64,000 nt of DNA, from NCBI RefSeq assembly GCF_000346485.2, contig NZ_KQ976354.1, positions 9,692,341 to 9,756,340 on the forward strand, given 5' to 3'. The notes below the pieces were generated by a model. It was not told where the DNA came from and made no database searches. It saw nothing but the letters and a program-made list of their open reading frames with translations. Of this stretch, positions 34,942 through 44,215 are shown one piece after another. The stretch comes from Scytonema hofmannii PCC 7110. Lineage in GTDB: Bacteria > Cyanobacteriota > Cyanobacteriia > Cyanobacteriales > Nostocaceae. Made by a program: the position numbers and the translations under genes. Each line of letters starts with the position of its first letter. Positions within the stretch are counted from its first letter, which is position 1.

Positions 34942-36327
34942 ATGAATTTAATTTGGCAACAATTCACTTTATCCTACTTACCGTTGAAAGAATATTTTGC
35001 TACCAGTTACCTGCATCGCTCTGTTGTGGGGTTACTTCACTCTTGGCGGCAAAGTAGTATTCTCATGCAGTGGGGAGAAACAATAGCAACAGCCTTGCTC
35101 AGCTTGATATACGGGCTTGCTCCTTTTGTGGCGAATGACCTATTAGGGTTAATAATGGCTGCTTGTGGTGGATTTTGGCTCCTATTAACCCTATCTGACG
35201 AAACTACTTCACCAAATGCCCCTAGTGTTACTCCCATTCACCTGCCGATATTGCTTTACTGGGGGGTTGCTGTTGTAGCTACAGCATTATCACCCGTTAA
35301 GAAAGCAGCGTTCACCGATTTAAGAAATTTTACGCTTTACTTGTTACTGTTCGCTCTTTGTGCACGAGTTCTTAAGTTTCCTCGCTTTCGTTCGTGGTTA
35401 ATTGGTCTGTACTTACACGTATCTCTAATTGTAAGCGTGTATGGATTGCGACAATGGTTTTTTGGAGCACCAGCGTTGGCTACCTGGGTTGACCCAATGT
35501 CTTCTTTGTCAAAAACAACAAGGGTTTACAGTTATCTTGGCAATCCCAATTTATTAGCTGGGTATCTCTTACCTGCTGTCGCTTTAAGCGCAGTTGCAAT
35601 TTTTGCATGGCGAAGTTGGTTAACGAAAGCGCTAGCATTAACAATGCTGATTGTTAATGGTGCTTGTTTAATTCTGACTTTTAGCCGTGGTGGCTGGATT
35701 GGATTGATTGTCTCTGTTCTGACTTTGCTAGGATTGTTGTACTTTTGGTTCAGCGTACATATGCCACCTTTCTGGCGCAAATGGTCTTTGTGGTTGATAT
35801 TGGGTGGTTTAACAGGCGTATTACTGCTGGCAATTTTGTTTGTTGAACCAGTACGAGAACGTTTTTTAAGTATTTTTGCGGATAGAAATGATAGTAGTAA
35901 CAACTTTCGTAAGAATGTTTGGACTGCTGTTTTTAAGATGATTGAGGATTACCCTCTGACTGGGATTGGACCCGGTCACAACGCTTTTAACAAAATATAT
36001 CCTCTCTACCAACTTCCTCGTTACACCGCATTGAGTGCCTATTCCATTTTCTTAGAGATAGCTGTGGAAACTGGGTTTATTGGTTTAGCCAGCTTTTTGT
36101 GGCTGCTTATTGTCGTTTTTAATACAGGTTTTTTGCAGCTGCGACGTTTGCGAGAGTCAAGCAGTGTGGATGGCTTCTGGATTATTGGTGCGATCGCAGC
36201 GCTAATGGGAACACTTGGTCACAACACGGTTGATACTGTCTGGTTTCGTCCTGAAGTGAATACAGTTTGGTGGCTAATGGTCGCTTTGATTGCTAGCTAC
36301 TACAAACCAGTGACCAGTAAACAGTGA
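34942..36327 (+). CDS. IctB/O-antigen ligase-like membrane protein
   Basis: About 461 residues from ATG 34942 (two in-frame codons upstream are alternatives). It has ten or more membrane segments and the Wzy_C/RfaL-type loop with LGNPNLLAGYLLPA, FSRGGWIGL and IGPGHNAFNKIYPLYQ. It is similar to cyanobacterial IctB, originally proposed in inorganic carbon uptake, and to O-antigen ligases; the true substrate is unsettled. The C-terminus (PVTSKQ) is read from a CAGTGAC heptamer tract. Confidence 0.88.
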   Translation: MNLIWQQFTLSYLPLKEYFATSYLHRSVVGLLHSWRQSSILMQWGETIATALLSLIYGLAPFVANDLLGLIMAACGGFWLLLTLSDETTSPNAPSVTPIHLPILLYWGVAVVATALSPVKKAAFTDLRNFTLYLLLFALCARVLKFPRFRSWLIGLYLHVSLIVSVYGLRQWFFGAPALATWVDPMSSLSKTTRVYSYLGNPNLLAGYLLPAVALSAVAIFAWRSWLTKALALTMLIVNGACLILTFSRGGWIGLIVSVLTLLGLLYFWFSVHMPPFWRKWSLWLILGGLTGVLLLAILFVEPVRERFLSIFADRNDSSNNFRKNVWTAVFKMIEDYPLTGIGPGHNAFNKIYPLYQLPRYTALSAYSIFLEIAVETGFIGLASFLWLLIVVFNTGFLQLRRLRESSSVDGFWIIGAIAALMGTLGHNTVDTVWFRPEVNTVWWLMVALIASYYKPVTSKQ

Positions 36328-36336
36328 CCAGTGACC
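36307..36336. repeat. CAGTGAC heptamer tract overlapping a coding end
   Basis: Tandem CAGTGAC units, one of them TAAACAG-variant, span the last codons and stop of the ictB-like gene. Confidence 0.85.
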
Positions 36337-36363
36337 CATAACACTTTAACTGGATTATTAAAT

Positions 36364-36399
36364 AAGCCTTAGATTCACTATATTCTAAGGCTTTTCTTT
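36364..36399 (+). terminator. Rho-independent terminator of the ictB-like gene
   Basis: AAGCCTTAGA, a 10-base loop and TCTAAGGCTT are followed by TTCTTT, 37 bases after the stop. Perfect 10-base-pair stem. Confidence 0.85.
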
Positions 36400-36474
36400 G
36401 AGTTGCTGGGTATTCAATTGAAAAAGCCTGTGTTCTATTCTTTGTTAGATAGCTGTGCCAAGCAAAAACTGAGA

Positions 36475-36771
36475 TTATTCTCTGTAGGTAGAGCTACCAA
36501 CTGCATTGGGGTCACGGTAACGAGATGGTTCTTCACGACGTCTACCAGCTAAACCACTTAACCCTAAAAGTCCAAGTAAACCCAACCAACCCCAATCAAA
36601 ATCATTATCACCACGGTAAGTTGTTGTGTCGCTTGTGGTGTTGCCAGGAGTTGTTCCAGTACCAGGATCGGTATTATTGGTTTGGGCAGAAGCAGGTAAA
36701 GTTAGGGGCATAATAGCTAGGCTTAAACCGATAATGCTAGCGCCAATTGCTGTAGTCAATTTGCTTGTCAT
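36475..36771 (-). CDS. WGxxGxxG-CTERM domain protein
   Basis: About 98 residues from ATG 36771 (MTSKLTTAI). A signal peptide (cleavage probably after LPASA) is followed by a Thr/Gly/Asn-rich spacer (PGTGTTPGNTTSDTTT) and a hydrophobic anchor GWLGLLGLLGLSGLAG followed by RRREE. This is the WGxxGxxG-CTERM architecture, a membrane-anchored surface protein family of cyanobacteria. It is not a PEP-CTERM tail and so not an obvious exosortase substrate. No partner gene is close. Confidence 0.85.
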   Translation of the reverse strand: MTSKLTTAIGASIIGLSLAIMPLTLPASAQTNNTDPGTGTTPGNTTSDTTTYRGDNDFDWGWLGLLGLLGLSGLAGRRREEPSRYRDPNAVGSSTYRE

Positions 36772-36801
36772 AGTTAAAATCCAAATTCCTTTCGCGTTCA
36801 A

Positions 36802-37197
36802 TCACAAATTTATCCAGTCCCTCCTCAAACAAAATCATTCTGTGGCAGTAAAATAAACTCTGTTTGGACTCATCGGAAGATATACAAAATTTTTTTTAAG
36901 GAATAAAGGCTAAAGGGTGAATGCTTTCAAGGTATTCAAAAAACTATTTTTCCTGACTCTGCGTAGCGCCCCTTCGTTTGTGTAGGAGCCGATTCTATTC
37001 GCCCAATAGTTTCCAAACATCCCCGCAAAAAAAGATTAATTAACAATACAAACCACCAAAAACAGTGTAAAAAAGCTAAATTAGTAAAGATAAAGAATAA
37101 TCAGACAAAGATTTATGTAAATTTTTCTTATCTGTAGACATTTACTGTCTTTTCCATATTAACTTTTTTAACACACTGTACGTAAATATTATCCTCA
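36802..37197. other. Intergenic region upstream of smpB
   Basis: No open frame or strong hairpin is visible in this AT-rich stretch. A TGCGTAGCGCCCCTTCGTTTG segment near 36960 is the only GC-rich part. It should hold the smpB promoter and part of the leader. Confidence 0.4.
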
Positions 37198-37665
37198 ATG
37201 AGCGAAAAAAGCGAAGGTTACAAAGTTATTAGCGATAATCGTCAAGCTCGGTATTTATACGAGATTTTGGAAACATATGAAGCTGGTATTCAGCTTACAG
37301 GAACCGAGGTGAAGTCAATCCGTGCAGGTAAGGTCAATCTTCAAGATGGGTATGCTTTGCTTCGCGATGGAGAAGCATGGCTGATTAACGTCCATATTTC
37401 TCCTTACACGGCTAGCAGCCAGTATTTCAACCACGAACCCCGTCGCACGCGCAAGCTGCTGTTGCGTCGTGATGAACTTCGCAAGTTGATTGGCAAAGTC
37501 GAACAGCAAGGTTTAACATTGATACCTCTAAAGATGTATCTCAAGCGTGGCTGGGTAAAAATCAGTATTGCCCTGGCAAAAGGTAAAAAAATTCACGATA
37601 AACGTGAAGATATTAAGAAACGCCAAGATCAGCGCGAGATGCAACGGGCAATGAAAGTCTATTGA
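37198..37665 (+). CDS. smpB: SsrA-binding protein
   Basis: A 155-residue protein of normal SmpB length. KVISDNRQARYLYEILETYE and AGIQLTGTEVKSIRAGKVNL match the conserved beta-barrel, and RKLLLRRDELRKLIGK the RNA-binding strand. The C-terminal basic tail KKIHDKREDIKKRQDQRE is present. SmpB carries tmRNA to stalled ribosomes. An ATG at 37198 follows no strong ribosome site; it is single-gene. Confidence 0.97.
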   Translation: MSEKSEGYKVISDNRQARYLYEILETYEAGIQLTGTEVKSIRAGKVNLQDGYALLRDGEAWLINVHISPYTASSQYFNHEPRRTRKLLLRRDELRKLIGKVEQQGLTLIPLKMYLKRGWVKISIALAKGKKIHDKREDIKKRQDQREMQRAMKVY

Positions 37666-37797
37666 GGGATTTTGGATTTTGGATTTTGGATTTTGGATTG
37701 GGGAAATTTTCTTCCTCACTCCCTCACTCCCTCACTCCCCACTCCCTAGTTAGGTCATAGGTTAGAAGAAAGTTTTAAAAAAATTAGATATTCTGAG

Positions 37798-38541
37798 ATG
37801 GTTCTTCAAAAATGGAGAAAAACTCCCGTGGTTCCAATCAGAGACGATAATCCCACGTCAATCACGCCCTACGTCACTTATGGGCTAATTGCTGCTAACA
37901 TCATAGCTTTTCTTTTTGAAGCGAGTCTGCCCGCAAAAGAATTAGACGGATTTTTACACCTTGCTGCTGTTGTACCGCGAGAACTCACAGCTAGTTTTGC
38001 AGGGATTCCAGTTAATCAACCAGTGCCAGAGTGGTCAACGTTGATTACTTCTCAGTTCCTACATGGGGGGATACTGCACCTGGCTGGCAATATGTTGTTT
38101 TTATGGATTTTTGGTAACAACGTTGAAGATAAGTTGGGTCACTTTAAATATTTATTTTTCTATTTGACCTGCGGTATTTTAGCATCTTTGAGTCAGTGGT
38201 ATTTTGCACAAAATTCCTCAATTCCTTCTTTGGGAGCAAGTGGTGCGATCGCAGGCGTTATGGGTGCTTACATTATTCGGTTTCCGAAAGCAGAAATTCT
38301 CGGTATCATTCCACTGGGATTTTTCTTTCCAACATTTCGCATCTCAGCATTCTATTTCTTAGGGTTTTGGTTTCTTCAACAAGCCATCTCCGGAGCTGCG
38401 AGTTTAGAAGCACCCACCAGCGTTGATACTGGCGGTATTGCCTACTGGGCGCATGCGGGTGGATTTCTTTTCGGCGCAGTTCTCGGTCCATTACTGGGGT
38501 TATTTAACGATAAACCTAAAGAAGAGCCTTGGTACAGGTAA
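37798..38541 (+). CDS. Rhomboid-family intramembrane serine protease, copy 1
   Basis: A 247-residue protein with six or seven membrane segments. The catalytic serine lies in SLGASGAIAGVMGAY and the histidine in YWAHAGGFLFG; the FLHGGILHLAGNMLFLWIFG loop is typical. The cytoplasmic N-terminus PVVPIRDDNPT is family-like. It cleaves membrane proteins within the bilayer. A paralogue follows 212 bases downstream; between them is a long CAAAATC repeat. Confidence 0.93.
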   Translation: MVLQKWRKTPVVPIRDDNPTSITPYVTYGLIAANIIAFLFEASLPAKELDGFLHLAAVVPRELTASFAGIPVNQPVPEWSTLITSQFLHGGILHLAGNMLFLWIFGNNVEDKLGHFKYLFFYLTCGILASLSQWYFAQNSSIPSLGASGAIAGVMGAYIIRFPKAEILGIIPLGFFFPTFRISAFYFLGFWFLQQAISGAASLEAPTSVDTGGIAYWAHAGGFLFGAVLGPLLGLFNDKPKEEPWYR

Positions 38542-38621
38542 TTAGGGGATGAGGAGTAGGGAGTAAGGAGTGGGGAGTAGGGATAGACAAGGGAGAAGAT
38601 TCTAGATCCCAATTCCCAATT

Positions 38622-38705
38622 CAAAATCCAAAATCCAAAATCCAAAATCCAAAATCCAAAATCCAAAATCCAAAATCCAAAATCCAAAATCCAAAATCCA
38701 AAATC
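38622..38705. repeat. CAAAATC heptamer array, 12 perfect copies
   Basis: Twelve tandem CAAAATC units (84 bases) between the two rhomboid genes. Read on the minus strand it gives a spurious FWILDFG frame. Confidence 0.95.
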
Positions 38706-38752
38706 CCCTAACAAGCTATATTTCAGGTAGTGGCTAATTAGGAAAAACACCT

Positions 38753-39451
38753 GTGTTTCCCCTTTACGACGAAAACCCGACGCGAATCACCCCATTTATT
38801 ACCTATGGGTTGATTGGTATGAACGTATTACTTTTTCTTCATGAAGTAAGTCTGTCAGAGACGCAACTAGAGCAGTTTCTACAGTTATATGCCGTAGTAC
38901 CACGACAGTTAACTGTTAGCTTTGCTGGTGCGTCAGTCAATCAATCCGTACCTGAGTGGGCTACTTTGTTTACGTCACAATTTTTGCATGGCGGTTGGTG
39001 GCATCTCATATCCAATATGGTATTTTTATGGGTTTTCGGTAACAATATTGAAGATCGTTTGGGTCATTTTAAATACCTAATTTTCTATCTAAGTTGTGGT
39101 GCTCTAGCCGCTTTGTGTCAATGGCTAGTTGGTGTAAACTCTACAATTCCTTCTTTGGGGGCAAGTGGTGCAATCTCAGGCATTTTGGGTGCTTACATTA
39201 TTCGCTTTCCGCGCACGGGAGTCGTTTCATTAGTCTTCTTAGGATTTTTCATAACGACAATCAGAGTTCCTGCAATGATTTTGATAGGACTCTTTATTGT
39301 CCAAAATGTGATATCCGGTCTTGTTAGCTTGCAACCTGCTGCCATGAGTGTGGAGACAGGTGGAGTTGCGTATTGGGCGCATATAGGTGGTTTTGTGTTT
39401 GGTTTGATTCTCGGTCCTTTACTGGGCTTATTTAAGCAAGATTACGAGTGA
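38753..39451 (+). CDS. Rhomboid-family intramembrane serine protease, copy 2
   Basis: A 232-residue paralogue of copy 1 with the same order of motifs: DENPTRITPFITYGLIG, FLHGGWWHLISNMVFLWVFG, SLGASGAISGILGAY (Ser) and YWAHIGGFVFG (His). It starts at GTG 38753. It is a tandem duplicate that has diverged; both keep the catalytic residues. Confidence 0.92.
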   Translation: MFPLYDENPTRITPFITYGLIGMNVLLFLHEVSLSETQLEQFLQLYAVVPRQLTVSFAGASVNQSVPEWATLFTSQFLHGGWWHLISNMVFLWVFGNNIEDRLGHFKYLIFYLSCGALAALCQWLVGVNSTIPSLGASGAISGILGAYIIRFPRTGVVSLVFLGFFITTIRVPAMILIGLFIVQNVISGLVSLQPAAMSVETGGVAYWAHIGGFVFGLILGPLLGLFKQDYE

Positions 39452-39541
39452 AAGAAGGCAGAAGTAAGAAGTCAGACCTGTGGGAAGATTATTAGTGGGT
39501 TAAGTCTTGTTAACAATCTGATGTTGCATTGAAGCCATCCC

Positions 39542-40648
39542 ATGTTCAAAATCTTGAAATCCTGGCTGAATAACAGTCTCATTGCACTGCTGCTGGTCAC
39601 TCTATTTTTAGGAATAAGTACAGCTGGGTGGACACCATCTTGTAGTGCTGCACTGCCTGCAGGCAACGCCATTACTGATGGTACATCTCTTTTACGGTAC
39701 GCACTTCCTGTAGATAATAAACCCGTGCGGGAACTGCAAGCGAGTTTAGAAGACATATCGAACCAATTGCGAGCAAATCGACGTTGGGGTGCTGTTTCTA
39801 AAGATCTCAGCAAAGCATCGCGTATTCTTGAAAAACCTGCCCAACTTTTAGCCACTGTCTCAGATGACCGAAAGCCTCAAGCTGAGGCTTGGATTTCTGA
39901 GTTAAAATCTGGCGTTAACACTTTGCAAGAAGTGGTTAAAACAAAAAACAAAGAACAAGTTAAGGAACAAAGGGCTAAACTACTCAGCTTGGTTGGTCTT
40001 TTAGAAGAGTCAATGGTGAAGGAATTTCCCTTTGAAGTACCAACTGAATATAGCAATTTACCTCAACTTAAAGGTCGTGCAACTGTAGAAGTAAAAACCA
40101 GTAAAGGTGACCTGACTATCGTTGTAGATGGCTACAGCGCCCCTGTGACCTCTGGGAATTTTGTTGATTTGGTACAACGGGGTTTTTATAATGGCTTGGA
40201 ATTCACCCGTTCTGAAGAATCTTACGTTTTACAAACCGGAGATCCACCTGGTAAAGATGTAGGTTTTATTGACCCAAAAACAGGTAAATACCGTGCCATT
40301 CCTTTAGAAGTACTTGTAAAAGGCGATAAAAAACCTACTTACGGTATCACCTTAGAAGAAGCAGGTCGTTATACTGACTTACCTGTTCTTCCCTTCTCTG
40401 CCTTTGGTGCTTTAGCTTTAGCACGTCCCGAACGGGATGTGAATGGGGGTTCTTCACAAGTCTTCTTCTTTCTATTTGAACCAGAACTAACTCCAGCAGG
40501 ACGCAACTTACTTGATGGTCGCTATGCTGTTTTTGGCTACGTTACTGAAGGAAAAGAAGTTTTGGACGAACTGAAAGCAGGTGACAAAATTGAATCTGCT
40601 AGAGTCATTCAAGGGATTGAGAATTTAGTAGAACCTAACGTTACTTAA
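39542..40648 (+). CDS. Exported cyclophilin-type peptidyl-prolyl isomerase (TLP40/CYP38-like)
   Basis: A 368-residue protein with an N-terminal signal segment (SLIALLLVTLFLGIS) and cleavage probably before ALPAG. An N-terminal helical bundle (about 50-165) precedes the cyclophilin domain (about 180-360; TSKGDLTIVVDGYSAPVTSG, NFVDLVQRGFYNGLEF, QVFFFLFEP). This order matches the plant thylakoid-lumen TLP40/CYP38 and its cyanobacterial relatives, which support photosystem II assembly. A lumenal or periplasmic location is inferred. The isomerase-active residues are only partly kept, as in CYP38. Confidence 0.9.
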   Translation: MFKILKSWLNNSLIALLLVTLFLGISTAGWTPSCSAALPAGNAITDGTSLLRYALPVDNKPVRELQASLEDISNQLRANRRWGAVSKDLSKASRILEKPAQLLATVSDDRKPQAEAWISELKSGVNTLQEVVKTKNKEQVKEQRAKLLSLVGLLEESMVKEFPFEVPTEYSNLPQLKGRATVEVKTSKGDLTIVVDGYSAPVTSGNFVDLVQRGFYNGLEFTRSEESYVLQTGDPPGKDVGFIDPKTGKYRAIPLEVLVKGDKKPTYGITLEEAGRYTDLPVLPFSAFGALALARPERDVNGGSSQVFFFLFEPELTPAGRNLLDGRYAVFGYVTEGKEVLDELKAGDKIESARVIQGIENLVEPNVT

Positions 40649-40661
40649 ACTACTACCCGTA

Positions 40662-40710
40662 GTAGGGCTAAAGCCCACCACACGACGTATATGGTGGGCT
40701 TTAGCCCTAC
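40662..40710. repeat. GTAGGGCTAAAGCCCACCA hairpin
   Basis: A perfect 19-base stem with an 11-base loop between the cyclophilin and Uma2 genes, which converge on it. The same unit occurs as partial copies at 51899-52117. Confidence 0.85.
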
Positions 40711-40732
40711 CTACGTGAATTTTCTCGCAAAA

Positions 40733-41305
40733 TTAACCAAGATTACCTGCAGCAAAAACCTGTTCAACAGTAATTAATAATTCAGGAAAAGTACGCGATA
40801 CAATCTGCTGGTTGTCAGTCAAAACTTTCTCTTCATAGAGACCTTCTTCTAAGAACAAAACTGTAATTTTCGTATTCAATGGATCTACAATCCAATATTC
40901 CGGTACTTCTAATGCTGCATACTCAGACCGCTTGTAGCGATAATCTCGTTTAACAGATTCTGGGCTGACTACCTCAACTATTAGCATTGGAGGCGACTGA
41001 AATACTGCTGATGCATTCTTCAAGTCCTTAGCTTGCTCTTGTGTGACTACAGAAATATCAGTTAATCGAGATTTCTTTTTACCAGTTCTGACTCCAGTTT
41101 CTCTGAAACAGAGCCATGGCAAAGCTAAACGCTTAATTTCTGTATCTAACACTTGCTCGAGCAATTTAGCAACTAGGAAATGTTCAATACTCGGTGGATT
41201 CATCAGTTCTAACCTACCATCCACCAGTTCATAGTGAAAACCAGTCCCATCATCATAGGTTAAATACTCCTCAAAGGTGAGATCGATTGCTGGTATGGTT
41301 ACCAT
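40733..41305 (-). CDS. Uma2-family putative endonuclease, intact
   Basis: About 190 residues from ATG 41305 (MVTIPAIDLTF); the frame starting at 41320 adds five residues. It keeps the full Uma2/DUF820 layout: DLTFEEYLTYDDGTGFHYEL, LTDISVVTQ, PMLIVEVVSPESVKRDYRYK, RSEYAALEVPEYWIVDP and the C-terminal SRTFPELLITVEQVF. The PD-(D/E)XK core is D, E-V-V and the following Lys. It is the complete counterpart to the truncated copies at 6944 and 20994. Function in cells is unknown. Confidence 0.88.
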   Translation of the reverse strand: MVTIPAIDLTFEEYLTYDDGTGFHYELVDGRLELMNPPSIEHFLVAKLLEQVLDTEIKRLALPWLCFRETGVRTGKKKSRLTDISVVTQEQAKDLKNASAVFQSPPMLIVEVVSPESVKRDYRYKRSEYAALEVPEYWIVDPLNTKITVLFLEEGLYEEKVLTDNQQIVSRTFPELLITVEQVFAAGNLG

Positions 41306-41347
41306 ACAAACAGACTCCAAAACAGTATTTTTATCGTAACTTAAAAC

Positions 41348-42385
41348 GTGAATAGTGAATTTTCTTCGTTAGTTCAAGATATTGGCGAACAAGGTCTTTT
41401 AAAAAGATTGCAGCGTTATTGTCCTCCAGACGTTGTTGGAGATGATGCGGCTGTGCTCTCTACTGAACCGGGAAAATCTATAGTCGTCACAACCGATGTG
41501 TTAATTGATGGCGTACACTTCAGCGATATTACCACTTCTCCAGAGGATGTTGGTTGGCGAGCAGCAGCAGCCAATTTATCTGACATAGCAGCAATGGGAG
41601 CAACTCCATTGGGCATTACGGTTGGCTTGGGACTACCCGGTCATCTTGCTGTCAGTTGGGTTGAGAGATTATACCAGGGAATGTCACAATGCTTGCAAAA
41701 ATACGATACACCTATTGTTGGCGGAGATATAGTCCGATCGCCCACCACAACCATAGCTATTACTGCACTCGGTCAAGTTAACCCACTGCAAACCATCCGT
41801 CGCGACAATGCCAAAGTAGGAGATGCGATCGTCGTGACAGGAATTCACGGTGCTTCCTCTGCTGGCTTACAATTACTTCTACATCCCGAACTAGGGAAAA
41901 ATCTTAGTACTCGCGATCGCACAACCTTAATCAAAGCACATCAGCGTCCCCAACCGCGACTTGATGTCCTACCCATACTCTGGAAAATCTTAGCGACCCA
42001 CTCCCCACTCCCCACTCCCTATTCCCCACTCCCTATTTCTGGAATGGACAGCAGTGATGGGTTAGCAGATGCTGTCATCCAAATTTGCCGCAACAGTAAA
42101 GTAGGTGCTGTTGTTGAGAGTACGCAAATTCCCCTCCCTGAAGCATTCCATTCTTGGTTAACCAAAGAACAAGCCCTAGAATATGCCTTATACGGCGGCG
42201 AAGATTTTGAACTTGTACTGTGTATGCCCGAGGAAGTAGCAGAAAAGTTTGTAGAAACACTTGAAAAAAATGCTGCGATCGTGGGGACAATTACCAATGA
42301 GTCAACAGTAATTTTACGCGACCAAGACAAAAAAAATCCCGACCAAGTTCTCACACTTAATCGGGGATTTCAGCATTTTGGTTAG
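41348..42385 (+). CDS. thiL: Thiamine-monophosphate kinase
   Basis: A 345-residue protein. It has DDAAVL and VTTDVLIDGVHF (metal and ATP binding), AAANLSDIAAMGA, IVGGDIVRS and GMDSSDGLADAVIQI. It phosphorylates thiamine monophosphate to the diphosphate coenzyme. GTG start at 41348. About residues 217-231 read THSPLPTPYSPLPISG and are encoded by a CCCCACTC-type heptamer tract (41998-42036) that sits in frame before the GMDSSDGL motif. The enzyme is otherwise complete. Confidence 0.95.
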   Translation: MNSEFSSLVQDIGEQGLLKRLQRYCPPDVVGDDAAVLSTEPGKSIVVTTDVLIDGVHFSDITTSPEDVGWRAAAANLSDIAAMGATPLGITVGLGLPGHLAVSWVERLYQGMSQCLQKYDTPIVGGDIVRSPTTTIAITALGQVNPLQTIRRDNAKVGDAIVVTGIHGASSAGLQLLLHPELGKNLSTRDRTTLIKAHQRPQPRLDVLPILWKILATHSPLPTPYSPLPISGMDSSDGLADAVIQICRNSKVGAVVESTQIPLPEAFHSWLTKEQALEYALYGGEDFELVLCMPEEVAEKFVETLEKNAAIVGTITNESTVILRDQDKKNPDQVLTLNRGFQHFG

Positions 42386-42451
42386 TGGTTAGTTGATAGT
42401 TGATAGTGGTTTTGGCTACTAACCACTAACCACTAACTACTAACCACTAAC
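42368..42451. repeat. GGTTAGT heptamer tract with inverted halves
   Basis: TTAGTGGTTAGTTGATAG on one side and CTAACCACTAACCACTAAC on the other form an interrupted inverted repeat between thiL and gap2, which converge. It may act as a shared terminator. Confidence 0.8.
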
Positions 42452-42455
42452 AAAT

Positions 42456-43472
42456 CTATTTAACCCATTTTTGAGCAACCAATTCTGCAAGATCGAGTAC
42501 GCGCTGGCTGTAGCCCCATTCGTTGTCATACCAAGCCATAACCTTAACCAAGTCTCCGCCCATGACCATTGTTAAGCTGGAATCAACTATCGAAGATTCA
42601 TCAGTACCTTGGTAATCAGAAGATACTAGTGCTTCCTCACTATAGGCAAGAATGCCTTTTAGTGAATTTTCAGAAGCTTCTTTGAGAGCTTGGTTAACTT
42701 CTTCCGTAATAGTAGATTTTTCGACTTGTACGACAAAATCCACCATAGAAACGTTTGGGGTGGGGACGCGGAGTGCAACGCCATTCAGCTTGCCCTTCAA
42801 GTCTGGCAATACCAATGCTACAGCTTTAGCTGCGCCTGTAGAGGTAGGCACAATATTGAGAGCTGCTGCACGCGCCCGCCGGACATCTCTGTGGGAAGCA
42901 TCCAACAAACGCTGGTCACCCGTGTAGCTGTGAGTAGTAGTCATTGTACCTTTGATGATGTTGAATTTTTCATGCAACACCTTAGCAATAGGAGCCAAAC
43001 AGTTTGTAGTACAACTAGCATTGCTGATAATATGGTGTTTTTCGTGGTCGTAGTCGTGATGATTCACGCCAACCACAAAAGTGCCATCATCGTTTTTTCC
43101 AGGAGCAGTAATAAGAACCTTTTTGGCTCCCGCATTGATATGCTTGGTTGCCCCTTCTCTACTCGTAAATACACCTGTGGATTCAATAATGAGGTCAATA
43201 TCCCAATCTTTCCAGGGCAAGTTTTCTGGGTTACGGTCGGATACACACTTAATGGTTTTACCGTTAACAGTGATGGAGTTGTCATCAGCGCTAATGTCAA
43301 CACCCTTTAACTTCCCTAGTATTGTGTCATACTTCAGCAGGTGCGCGTTAGTTCTGGGGTCTGAAGTATCGTTGATAGCAACTAGGTCAATATTGCTATT
43401 CTCTCTACCTATCCAGCAACGCGCAAAGTTACGTCCGATGCGCCCAAAACCATTTATTGCTACTCTAATCAC
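42456..43472 (-). CDS. gap2: Glyceraldehyde-3-phosphate dehydrogenase, Calvin-cycle type
   Basis: A 338-residue enzyme. [15 protein letters not shown] is the NAD(P)-binding motif, [12 protein letters not shown] has the catalytic Cys and [16 protein letters not shown] is the following signature. The segment [20 protein letters not shown] and the C-terminal [20 protein letters not shown] match cyanobacterial Gap2, which works with NADPH in carbon fixation. Single gene with an ordinary leader. Confidence 0.96.
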   Translation of the reverse strand: MIRVAINGFGRIGRNFARCWIGRENSNIDLVAINDTSDPRTNAHLLKYDTILGKLKGVDISADDNSITVNGKTIKCVSDRNPENLPWKDWDIDLIIESTGVFTSREGATKHINAGAKKVLITAPGKNDDGTFVVGVNHHDYDHEKHHIISNASCTTNCLAPIAKVLHEKFNIIKGTMTTTHSYTGDQRLLDASHRDVRRARAAALNIVPTSTGAAKAVALVLPDLKGKLNGVALRVPTPNVSMVDFVVQVEKSTITEEVNQALKEASENSLKGILAYSEEALVSSDYQGTDESSIVDSSLTMVMGGDLVKVMAWYDNEWGYSQRVLDLAELVAQKWVK

Positions 43473-43594
43473 AGCGTCTTGCCCTCTATGGTTATATACC
43501 TTATTAAAAGCTACTAATGACCCCGATCATACCGTAAAGGGGGGAGTATTTATAACTATAAAGTGTTAGCTCCACAAAAATAAATATTTTTTTC

Positions 43595-44215
43595 CTACCC
43601 ATTTGTATACAGTTTATGGTTGTCGATGTAAGCTCTAACCGTTTCTGGCACTAAATAACGAATCGATCTGCCGTCATTATACATGTTACGGATTAGACTT
43701 GACGAAAGCCCTACAAACGGGATATTCAATAATTGCCAGTGTATGTTAAAAGTTTGTTTTGTAAGCTTTTGCACCACTTGCTTGCAGATTATCTCACTTT
43801 GAGTTATAGTCTCACCACTTAGGAGTCGGGGTGCGATCAACCACTCGCATAGTTGTGCTAATTCCTGTCCACGGTACCAGCGAGGCAAGGTCTGAAACGC
43901 ATCCAAACCAATAATCCAGTACCAGTGTGTATCTGGGTGGTCTGCTGATAAATTTATCAGGGTGTTAATCGCAAACGAAGATACCGGATGACTTTGTTCA
44001 ACTAGTGACACGGCAAACTTCGGATTGTCTGCGATCGCTTGTTGTACCATTTCCACTCTATGCTCAAAGGTCGCTGCTTGTTTATAAGGAGGATTGAATG
44101 ACGGCACCCAAATGACTTGTTCTAAAGGGACTTGATGCAAAGCTGCCTCAGCTAGAATCAGGTGTCCCCAATGAACTGGATCGAAAGTGCCTCCAAAAAT
44201 TGCCAATCGTCGCAT
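43595..44215 (-). CDS. nadD: Nicotinate-nucleotide adenylyltransferase
   Basis: A 206-residue protein. The N-terminal IFGGTFDPVHWGHLILAEAA is the nucleotidyltransferase motif and the C-terminal LSSSLIRNMYNDGRSIRYLV the ISSTxIR-like motif. It makes deamido-NAD from nicotinate mononucleotide and ATP. Length and motifs are normal; it stands alone. Confidence 0.95.
   Translation of the reverse strand: MRRLAIFGGTFDPVHWGHLILAEAALHQVPLEQVIWVPSFNPPYKQAATFEHRVEMVQQAIADNPKFAVSLVEQSHPVSSFAINTLINLSADHPDTHWYWIIGLDAFQTLPRWYRGQELAQLCEWLIAPRLLSGETITQSEIICKQVVQKLTKQTFNIHWQLLNIPFVGLSSSLIRNMYNDGRSIRYLVPETVRAYIDNHKLYTNG

Noticed and set aside
38442-38750. Minus-strand frame with FWILDFG repeats
   Set aside because: It is a translation of the CAAAATC heptamer array and overlaps the first rhomboid gene; not a protein-coding gene.
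42690-43310. Long plus-strand frame antisense to gap2
   Set aside because: gap2 on the other strand is certain and the antisense frame has no recognisable protein character.
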